In this document: positions 1-4,875 of the stretch, piece after piece
Position numbering within the stretch: position 1 is the first letter of the stretch
Layout of the letters: every line of letters starts with the position of its first letter
Program-made: the position numbers and the translations under genes
Notes under the pieces: model-generated
Databases searched by the model: none
Told to the model about the DNA's origin: nothing
Seen by the model: the letters and a program-made list of their open reading frames with translations, nothing else
NCBI GenBank assembly: GCA_946479475.1
Contig: CAMLGG010000265.1
Span: 1-7,272 of the forward strand
Direction: 5' to 3'
DNA length: 7,272 bases
DNA from: an uncultured Ideonella sp.
GTDB taxonomy: Bacteria > Pseudomonadota > Gammaproteobacteria > Burkholderiales > Burkholderiaceae

Positions 1-128
1 CCCGCCAGCCAGGCCTGGCGCTGCTCCGGCGCCAGCGTCAACGCCTGCTCCAGCAACTGGCTCAGCCTGGCCAGATCCTGCGCACCCAAGCCCGCCTTTG
101 CGGTCACTGCTTCACGACCCCCTGACAT
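1..128 (-). CDS. N-terminus of a leftward gene, possibly a Ser/Thr protein kinase (partial)
   Basis: Reading leftward from an ATG at 128-126 there are 42 open codons up to the window edge. The product begins MSGGREAV and continues into a helical stretch that reads LARLSQLLEQAL, then LAPEQRQAWLAG. From memory, many Burkholderiales Ser/Thr protein kinases open with a segment of this kind (a leucine-rich helix, then 'xPPAERAAWLA') ahead of the kinase domain. That resemblance is the only basis for the name, because no kinase motif lies inside the window. An alternative start is the in-frame GTG at 107-105, preceded by the purine run AGGGGG about ten bases upstream; the ATG has no clear ribosome binding site. 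The gene is divergent from the solute-binding-like gene that starts at 240. Coding is likely, the family assignment tentative. Confidence 0.45.
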   Translation of the reverse strand, partial: MSGGREAVTAKAGLGAQDLARLSQLLEQALTLAPEQRQAWLA

Positions 129-160
129 GACGACCGACGTGCCGCCCGGTTCACCCCGGC

Positions 161-190
161 TTGTGCCCCTGTCCGGCCTGCGGCCACAAT
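161..190 (+). promoter_or_regulatory. Weak candidate sigma70 promoter for the solute-binding-like gene
   Basis: TTGTGC (161-166) and CACAAT (185-190) are separated by 18 bases and would place transcription start near 197, leaving a leader of about 43 bases before the ATG at 240. It lies in the 111-base gap between two divergent genes, where a promoter is expected. The match to consensus is only partial and this is inference. Confidence 0.22.
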
Positions 191-222
191 GTACGCGACC
201 AGGGAGCCATGGCTTCGCCCCG

Positions 223-229
223 AAGGAGG
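223..229 (+). promoter_or_regulatory. Ribosome binding site AAGGAGG that fixes the start at 240
   Basis: A near-perfect anti-16S match, AAGGAGG, ends ten bases before the ATG at 240. It argues against the upstream in-frame ATG at 189, which has no such site and would put 17 polar residues ahead of an otherwise typical signal peptide. Confidence 0.8.
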
Positions 230-239
230 GGACGCCGCG

Positions 240-1103
240 ATGTGCCGCCGCCGCATCTCCCCTGGCTTGATGATCGCCTGCGCGGGCTGGCTGGCCTGCA
301 CGATGGCCTGCGCCGAGGTGGTGGTGTATCCCCGTGCCGAGACGCCCGGCGACCGGCGCGACGACTACCCGGTGGACCTGCTGACGCTCGCGCTGCAGAA
401 GACGGGCAAGCCCTACGAGCTGAGGCCCGAGCAGGCGTTCATGCTGCAGGTGCGGGCGATCAGCGAGCTCGAGCACGGCGGGCTGGACGTCATCTGGACG
501 ATGACCACGGCCGAGCGCGAGAAGACGCTGCTGCCCGTGCGCATCCCGATCGACCGCGGCCTGCTGGGCTGGCGCCTGCTGCTGGTGCGGCAGCAGGCCT
601 TGCCCCGCTTCGCGGTGGTGACCACGCCGGCGCAGCTCAAGGCGTTGACGGCAGGCCAGGGCTTCGACTGGCCCGACACGCCCGTGCTGCGGGAGGCGGG
701 CTTCACCGTCGACACGTCGGTGCGCTATGCCGACATCTTCCGCAAGCTCGCCAGCGGGCGCATCGACTACTTCCCTCGCTCCGTGCAGGAGATCTGGGAC
801 GAGCTGGACCTGCACGCCGGCGAGGGCGTGGTGGTCGAGCCGACGCTGGCCCTGCACTATCCCGCGGCGATGTACTTCTTCGTCAACCGTGGCCGGCCGG
901 CGCTCGGCGCCGACATCCAGAAGGGCCTCGAGGCGGCGCTCGCCGACGGCTCTTTCGAGGCCTTGTTCCAGCGCCATTTCGGCGCCGCGCTGAAGCGGGC
1001 GGACCTGGCCCACCGCAGCATCATCGAGCTGGCCAACCCGCTGCTGCCGCCGCAGACACCCCTGGGCGACAGGCGGCTGTGGTACCTGCCCGCGGCGCGC
1101 TGA
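240..1103 (+). CDS. Periplasmic solute-binding-protein-like protein (SBP family 3 type), orphan
   Basis: This encodes 287 residues with an N-terminal Sec signal peptide: arginines at 3-5, a hydrophobic core at about 9-22, and an A-C-A cleavage site after residue 25. The mature part has the look of the two-lobed family 3 substrate-binding proteins: an early beta strand VVVYPRAE, the segment GGLDVIWTMTTAERE (80-94), the strand-helix YADIFRKLASGRIDYFPRS (163-181) and MYFFVNRG (211-218). Similar orphan proteins in gammaproteobacteria and betaproteobacteria are usually annotated as amino-acid-type transporter substrate-binding proteins. The C-terminal tail, NPLLPPQTPL near 266-275 followed by LWYLP, is a recurring feature of this subgroup as I remember it. 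No permease or ATPase gene lies nearby, so a sensory or accessory role is as likely as transport. The ligand cannot be deduced. The start at 240 is chosen for its ribosome binding site and signal peptide. Confidence 0.85.
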   Translation: MCRRRISPGLMIACAGWLACTMACAEVVVYPRAETPGDRRDDYPVDLLTLALQKTGKPYELRPEQAFMLQVRAISELEHGGLDVIWTMTTAEREKTLLPVRIPIDRGLLGWRLLLVRQQALPRFAVVTTPAQLKALTAGQGFDWPDTPVLREAGFTVDTSVRYADIFRKLASGRIDYFPRSVQEIWDELDLHAGEGVVVEPTLALHYPAAMYFFVNRGRPALGADIQKGLEAALADGSFEALFQRHFGAALKRADLAHRSIIELANPLLPPQTPLGDRRLWYLPAAR

Positions 1104-1115
1104 TCCCGTGCCTGG

Positions 1116-1148
1116 GGGATGGGCCTCCCGCCCCTAGGGATGGGAGGC
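1116..1148. repeat. Nested inverted and direct repeats between the solute-binding-like and DUF2235 genes
   Basis: The 104-base gap contains three overlapping elements. GCCTCCC (1123-1129) and GGGAGGC (1142-1148) form a perfect 7-base inverted repeat. Between them lies the 8-base palindrome CCCTAGGG (1132-1139). GGGATGGG occurs twice (1116-1123 and 1137-1144), 21 bases apart start to start, which is two helical turns. As RNA it could form a hairpin after the upstream stop codon, but no T run follows, so it is not a standard intrinsic terminator. As DNA it could be an operator upstream of the DUF2235 gene. Function is inferred. Confidence 0.5.
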
Positions 1149-1193
1149 GGCGCTGGCGAGTAGCACCCTCGACCTCCCCGCCAGCACCCCCTC

Positions 1194-1199
1194 AGGAGG
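1194..1199 (+). promoter_or_regulatory. Ribosome binding site AGGAGG for the DUF2235 gene
   Basis: AGGAGG lies eight bases before the ATG at 1208 and fixes that start. The same frame is open for over 1 kb further upstream, but there it runs out of frame through the solute-binding-like gene and the translation is low-complexity Arg/Ala/Gly. Confidence 0.85.
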
Positions 1200-1207
1200 C
1201 AAGCACC

Positions 1208-2356
1208 ATGGCCAACATCGTGTTCCTGGCCGACGGCACCTGGAACGGCCCCGGCCAGTCCGGCGACGAGCCGCAGACCACCAACGTCTTCAAGCTGTTC
1301 AACCTGCTCGCCGGATCGGACTCGCCCGACTCGCTGGCGCTGGCCAAGGAGCAGGAGCGGGAGTTGTCCGAGGACGGCCAGCGCGTGCAGGTGGCCAAGT
1401 ACCTGCACGGCGTGGGCGACTCGTCCAACGGGCTGGTCAGGGCGCTGGGCGGCGCCTTCGGCGCGGGGGTGATCGCACGGATCGTCCGCGGCTACACCTT
1501 CATCTCGCGCAACTGGCGGCCTGGCGACCGCATCTTCATCGCCGGCTTCAGCCGGGGCGCCTACACCGCCCGCTCGCTGGCCGGCTTCATCGCGGCCAAG
1601 GGCCTGCTCGACCCGGCGGATTGCCAGGACCACGAGAGGGCCTATCGACTCGGAGCGGCCCTGTGGACGAGCTACCGTGAGGAGCGCAAGGAAAGTGATG
1701 AGAAGCGCTCGCTCCTCGACGGCGTGATCAGCCTCCTGCCGGCCTTCGTCGACCCGTCCAGCTCGCGTGCGGACAAGCCCGGACAGCCGCTGCGCCCGGC
1801 CGACGTCGACTGCGTCGCCGTGTGGGACACGGTAGGCGCGCTGGGCGTGCCGCTGTACGACAGTGGCGACCGGCGCATCGACGTGTTCCAGTTCTGCGAC
1901 TGCGCGCTCTCGCGCAAGGTGAAGAAGGGCTACCACGCCGTCGCCCTGAGCGAGCGGCGGGCGGACTTCACGCCCACGCTCTGGGAGCCGCGCGAGGGCA
2001 TCACGCAGATGCTTTTCGCCGGTGCCCACGCCGACGTCGGCGGCGGCTACCCGATGGCCGGCGAAGAGAGCGGCCTGGCGCACGTGAGCCTGAAGTGGAT
2101 GTGCGACGTGCTGGAGGCCGAAGGCCTGCGCCTGCAGGCGCGGGCCGCCGACGCCTACCCCGGCAGCGCCTTCGGCCCCAGCCACCAGCCCTGGCGCGAG
2201 GGGATCTGGCGCCTGGCGCCGACCGGCGCGCGGCAGTTCACCGAGGCGCAGCAGTTGCAGGTGCACGACTCGGTCCGCGCCCGCGCGGCAAAAGGGCCGT
2301 ACCGCGTCTTCCCGTCCGCCGGGGACGAGATGTTCGACACGAGCAACCTGCCTTGA
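1208..2356 (+). CDS. DUF2235 alpha/beta hydrolase, Tle1-like phospholipase family
   Basis: This encodes 382 residues with no signal peptide or membrane segment. It starts with the DUF2235 signature VFLADGTWN (5-13). The nucleophile elbow is GFSRG (113-117, Ser115), inside the strongly conserved GFSRGAYTAR. Further family motifs are VWDTVGALG (205-213, Asp207), GAHADVGGGY (272-281, His274) and HDSV (353-356). Together these supply candidate Ser-Asp-His catalytic residues, although the assignment of Asp and His is from family pattern, not structure. The family includes the type VI secretion effectors Tle1, which act as phospholipase A, but many members have no secretion link and their substrates are unknown. 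At 382 residues this is a compact single-domain form. No VgrG, Hcp, PAAR or Tap gene is adjacent. The next gene downstream encodes an exported protein, 121 bases away behind a strong hairpin. The family call is firm; a membrane-lipid substrate is inference. Confidence 0.93.
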   Translation: MANIVFLADGTWNGPGQSGDEPQTTNVFKLFNLLAGSDSPDSLALAKEQERELSEDGQRVQVAKYLHGVGDSSNGLVRALGGAFGAGVIARIVRGYTFISRNWRPGDRIFIAGFSRGAYTARSLAGFIAAKGLLDPADCQDHERAYRLGAALWTSYREERKESDEKRSLLDGVISLLPAFVDPSSSRADKPGQPLRPADVDCVAVWDTVGALGVPLYDSGDRRIDVFQFCDCALSRKVKKGYHAVALSERRADFTPTLWEPREGITQMLFAGAHADVGGGYPMAGEESGLAHVSLKWMCDVLEAEGLRLQARAADAYPGSAFGPSHQPWREGIWRLAPTGARQFTEAQQLQVHDSVRARAAKGPYRVFPSAGDEMFDTSNLP

Positions 2357-2389
2357 GAGGGCCGCCTCGTAGCGCCTGCTGACGCCTGC

Positions 2390-2419
2390 GGCCGCGCGGT
2401 AACGATTTGCCGCGCGGCC
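2390..2419. repeat. Perfect 10-base inverted repeat (strong hairpin) after the DUF2235 gene
   Basis: GGCCGCGCGG (2390-2399) and its exact complement CCGCGCGGCC (2410-2419) flank the ten-base A/T-richer loop TAACGATTTG. The stem is entirely G/C and begins 33 bases after the DUF2235 stop codon and 58 bases before the next start. No T run follows on either strand, so it is not a canonical Rho-independent terminator. It could protect the 3' end of the upstream message, partly terminate transcription, or bind a protein as DNA. Confidence 0.6.
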
Positions 2420-2464
2420 CCGCGAAGGCCGGGCGCCACACTGCCGATGAACCCTTGCCGTACC

Positions 2465-2470
2465 AGGGAG
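2465..2470 (+). promoter_or_regulatory. Ribosome binding site AGGGAG for the secreted-protein gene
   Basis: AGGGAG ends seven bases before the ATG at 2478. It supports that start, which also gives a complete signal peptide. Confidence 0.7.
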
Positions 2471-2477
2471 CATCGAC

Positions 2478-3524
2478 ATGCCAGGCCTTCTCCGCACCGC
2501 CGCTGCCGCGGCCTTCCTCGCTTGCGCGGCACTGCCCGCCCCGGCACAGCAGTGCCCGCCGGAGGTGCCCGTGCAGGGCGCGCCACCACCCGGCCCCTTG
2601 CCGGTCTTCCCGCCGGACAACTGGTGGAACACCGACATCAGCGCCGCCCCCGTCGATCCGGATTCGGGCGGCTACATCGCCTTCATCGACAACGGCGGCT
2701 CGCGCGCGCTGCATCCCGACTTCGGCGGCGAGGTGAAACCGGGCAGCGTGGCGATCTACGGCTTCCCCTACGCCATCGTCGACGGCACCCAGCCCAAGAA
2801 GAAGGTCAGGCTCAAGTACGCCGACGAGAGCGACGGCGTCGACCACGAAACCGGCAAGCCGCTGCCCTTCTACCCGCTGCCCGACGAGGCGATCACCCAG
2901 CCGCACTGGGTGGAGGGCGGGGCGCCGGCCAACGTCGACCAGCGCAGCAGGAGCGACCGCCACCTGCTCGTCATCGACTGCGAGAACAAGCACCTGTACG
3001 AGCTCTACGACGTCTACTACAACCCGACGACGAAGAAGTGGCTCGGCGGCTCCGGCGCCTTCTTCGACCTGACGAGGAACGACCGCCGCCCCGAGGGCTG
3101 GACTTCGGCCGATGCCGCGGGCCTGGCCATCTTCCCCGGCCTGGTTCGCTACGACGAGGCCTGGAACGACCTGGTCGCCGACATCGGCCACGCCTTCCGG
3201 GTGACCGTGCGTGCGACCAACGGCCACGTCTATCCCGCCTCGCACACCGCGGGCAACACGCCCGGCGCGCTGCCGATGGGAGCGAGGCTGCGCCTGAAGA
3301 CCAGCGTGAACGGCGAGGACCCGGCCACGCGCACCAGCGACCCGCATGCGCGAAAGATCTTTCGCGCCATGCAGCGCTACGGGCTGATCGTGGCCGACAA
3401 CGGCTCCGACCTGTACATCAGCGGCACCTTCGACGTGCGCTGGAACAACGACATCCTGAATCCGGCCTTCGCCACCCTGAAGGCCAGCGATTTCGAGGTC
3501 GTGCAGCTGGGCTGGAAGCCGTAG
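2478..3524 (+). CDS. Secreted conserved protein of unknown function
   Basis: This encodes 348 residues with a clear Sec signal peptide: Arg6, an alanine-rich core at 8-19, and an A-P-A site giving likely cleavage after Ala23. Cys16 is not in a good lipobox, since Phe is at -3, so a free secreted or periplasmic protein is favoured. After a proline-rich linker (about 26-45), the mature part carries motifs that I recall from a widespread, uncharacterised family in actinobacteria, acidobacteria and proteobacteria: PPDNWWNTDISAAPVDP (45-61), LHPDFGG (78-84), SDRHLLVID (159-167), LYELYD (173-178), GWTSADAAGLAIFPGLVRYD (207-226), PMGARLRLK (266-274) and ADNGSDLYISG (306-316). The many conserved aromatic, Asp and Asn residues suggest a beta-rich, perhaps carbohydrate- or peptidoglycan-related fold. 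I know of no proven activity and assign none. The LanC-like gene follows after only 16 bases, so the two are probably co-transcribed. Confidence 0.88.
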   Translation: MPGLLRTAAAAAFLACAALPAPAQQCPPEVPVQGAPPPGPLPVFPPDNWWNTDISAAPVDPDSGGYIAFIDNGGSRALHPDFGGEVKPGSVAIYGFPYAIVDGTQPKKKVRLKYADESDGVDHETGKPLPFYPLPDEAITQPHWVEGGAPANVDQRSRSDRHLLVIDCENKHLYELYDVYYNPTTKKWLGGSGAFFDLTRNDRRPEGWTSADAAGLAIFPGLVRYDEAWNDLVADIGHAFRVTVRATNGHVYPASHTAGNTPGALPMGARLRLKTSVNGEDPATRTSDPHARKIFRAMQRYGLIVADNGSDLYISGTFDVRWNNDILNPAFATLKASDFEVVQLGWKP

Positions 3525-3540
3525 AGCCCGGCGCCGCACA

Positions 3541-4791
3541 ATGCGCGGCACCATGCTCCACGACCCGACCCGCCACGAGGCGCTGAGAGCGCTGCCCTGG
3601 GATCCCGAACGGGCCCGTGCGGCGATCGACTGGATCGTCGCCGACACCACGGCGCGCTTCGAGCCGGGCCGCGGCTGGCCGGCGCATCCGAGGGACCTCG
3701 AGGGCAACGACGATCCGGCACTTGCGGCGACGCCGCTCTACCACGGCACCGCCGGCGTGATCTGGGCCCTGCGCCATCTGCAGGACGCCGGCGCCGTGCC
3801 GCGCGGCCTGCGCTGGTCCGAAGAGCTGGAGCCCTTGCGCGAGCGCAACCGCGCGTGGCTGGCGTCGTTCGGCGACGAATCCGAAGCGGCGTCCTACCTG
3901 ATGGGCGACACGCCGCTCCTGCTCATGCAATGGGCCGACGAGCCGCGCGAAGAGCTCGCCCGTACGCTGGCGCGACTGATCGAAGGCAACCTGGCGCATC
4001 CGGCGCGCGAGCTGATGTGGGGATCCCCCGGCACCTTGCTGGCGGCCTTGTTCCTGCACGAGCGCGATGGGCAGCCGCGCTGGGCCGAGCTGTTTCGCAG
4101 CACGGCTGCGCAGCTCTGGCGGGAGATGCGCTGGTCGGAGGAGCACGGCTGCCACTACTGGCCGCAGAAGCTCTACGGCCGCGATTCTTCCTACCTCGAT
4201 GCCGTCCATGGCTTCGTCGCGACGGCGCTGCCGCTGATCCGCGGCCGCCACCTGCTGGGCGGGGCTTCGTGGCAGGGCTGGGAGGAGCGCATCGTGCAGA
4301 CGGTGCAGCGCACGGCGACGCGCGAGGGCGGACGCGCCAGCTGGCGTCCTCAGCTCTTCGACCAGGGCCTGGGCAAGCGCCTGATGCAGTACTGCCACGG
4401 CGCGCCGGGCTTCGTCATCTGCCTGGCGCGGATGCCTGGCGGGGCCCTCGACGAACTGCTGTGCGAAGCGGGCGAAGCGACCTGGGCTGCCGGTCCGCTG
4501 GCCAAGGGCTCGAACCTCTGCCACGGCACCGCGGGCAACGGCTACGCCTTGCTCAAGCTGCACGAGCGCACTGGCGAGCAGCGCTGGCTCGACCGCGCGC
4601 GCGCCTTCGCCATGCACGCCATCGTGCAGGCCGAGGAGGAGGCGCGCAGCGTCGGCCACCTTCGCTATTCGCTGTGGACGGGCGATCCCGGCCTGGCGAT
4701 CTACCTGTGGGACTGCCTGCGCGCGAAGGCGGAGTTCCCGACCCTGGACGTCTACTGGGCCGGCGGGCCCCGAGCCGCCGCGGACTCCTGA
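3541..4791 (+). CDS. LanC-like (lanthionine cyclase / LanCL family) zinc protein
   Basis: This encodes 416 residues, the usual LanC length, with no signal peptide; it should be cytoplasmic. It shows the repeated Gly-rich turns of the alpha/alpha toroid: YHGTAG (67-72), MWGSPGTLLAAL (159-170), DAVHGFVATAL (220-230), YCHGAPG (284-290), LCHGTAGNGYALL (326-338) and LWTGDPGLAIYL (378-389). Cys285, Cys327 and His328 match the Cys/Cys-His zinc ligands of LanC proteins, and His223 sits where the catalytic His of the HG motif is expected. CHGAPG, with His after the first zinc Cys, resembles eukaryotic LANCL proteins more than NisC, which has Tyr there. LanC enzymes add Cys thiols to dehydroamino acids; LANCL proteins add glutathione to dehydrated phosphosites. 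No dehydratase or precursor peptide gene is nearby, so lantibiotic synthesis is unlikely from this locus alone. Two starts are possible (3541 or Met5 at 3553); neither has a clear ribosome binding site, which suggests coupling to the upstream gene. Confidence 0.9.
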   Translation: MRGTMLHDPTRHEALRALPWDPERARAAIDWIVADTTARFEPGRGWPAHPRDLEGNDDPALAATPLYHGTAGVIWALRHLQDAGAVPRGLRWSEELEPLRERNRAWLASFGDESEAASYLMGDTPLLLMQWADEPREELARTLARLIEGNLAHPARELMWGSPGTLLAALFLHERDGQPRWAELFRSTAAQLWREMRWSEEHGCHYWPQKLYGRDSSYLDAVHGFVATALPLIRGRHLLGGASWQGWEERIVQTVQRTATREGGRASWRPQLFDQGLGKRLMQYCHGAPGFVICLARMPGGALDELLCEAGEATWAAGPLAKGSNLCHGTAGNGYALLKLHERTGEQRWLDRARAFAMHAIVQAEEEARSVGHLRYSLWTGDPGLAIYLWDCLRAKAEFPTLDVYWAGGPRAAADS

Positions 4792-4802
4792 ATGCCTCGA
4801 AG

Positions 4803-4816
4803 CGCCTCGTCAGGCG
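4803..4816. repeat. Small hairpin after the LanC-like gene
   Basis: CGCCT (4803-4807) and AGGCG (4812-4816) form a 5-base stem with a 4-base loop, 11 bases after the stop codon. It is followed by GGCGTGTTAAGG, not a T run, so at best it is a weak terminator. The hairpin lies upstream of the paired GGTACC sites. Confidence 0.25.
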
Positions 4817-4837
4817 GGCGTGTTAAGGTCAGTCGCG

Positions 4838-4855
4838 GGTACCACTGGGGGTACC
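4838..4855. promoter_or_regulatory. Paired GGTACC palindromes upstream of the histidine kinase, candidate operator
   Basis: GGTACC occurs at 4838-4843 and again at 4850-4855, 12 bases apart centre to centre. The sequence between and including the inner halves, TACCACTGGGGGTA (4840-4853), is an imperfect 14-base palindrome with C-rich and G-rich arms. It lies in the gap between the LanC-like stop and the preferred kinase start, 20 bases before that ATG. The shape (TACC, C/G-rich centre, GGTA) suits a dimeric helix-turn-helix regulator such as a NarL/LuxR-type response regulator, but no regulator is identified here. If translation began at 4792 these bases would be coding. Confidence 0.35.
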
Positions 4856-4875
4856 TGCCCGACGGACGGGGTGTC

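Noticed and set aside
189..239. Earlier ATG for the solute-binding-like gene
   Set aside because: It has no ribosome binding site and adds 17 polar residues before an otherwise complete signal peptide; AAGGAGG sits in front of 240.
1082..1087. Another GGTACC-like sequence near the end of the solute-binding-like gene as a third operator
   Set aside because: It is explained by coding for the conserved WYLP tail and is not paired.
161..1207. Upstream extension of the DUF2235 reading frame by about 350 codons
   Set aside because: The extension overlaps the solute-binding-like gene in another frame, its translation is low-complexity Arg/Ala/Gly/Pro, and the DUF2235 signature begins right at the ATG at 1208 behind AGGAGG.
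1620..1720. Slightly different codon use inside the DUF2235 gene as a sign of insertion
   Set aside because: The reading frame and flanking motifs are continuous, and this stretch lies in the variable region between the Ser and Asp motifs; the deviation is too small to read as transfer.
857..2638. 593-codon leftward open frame opposite the DUF2235 gene
   Set aside because: High GC leaves antisense frames open. The translation shows no recognisable motif, and the opposite strand has a clear family with conserved catalytic motifs.
3525..3540. Small lanthipeptide-type precursor gene next to the LanC-like gene
   Set aside because: The gap is only 16 bases, and the other gaps (1104-1207, 2357-2477, 4792-4875) show no short frame with a leader and Ser/Thr/Cys-rich core.
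2238..3707. 489-codon leftward open frame opposite the secreted-protein gene
   Set aside because: It spans three sense genes or gaps, is rich in Arg/Gly/Val/Ala, and lacks any domain signature.
3418..4659. 413-codon leftward open frame opposite the LanC-like gene
   Set aside because: It is an antisense shadow of a gene with full LanC zinc and Gly motifs.
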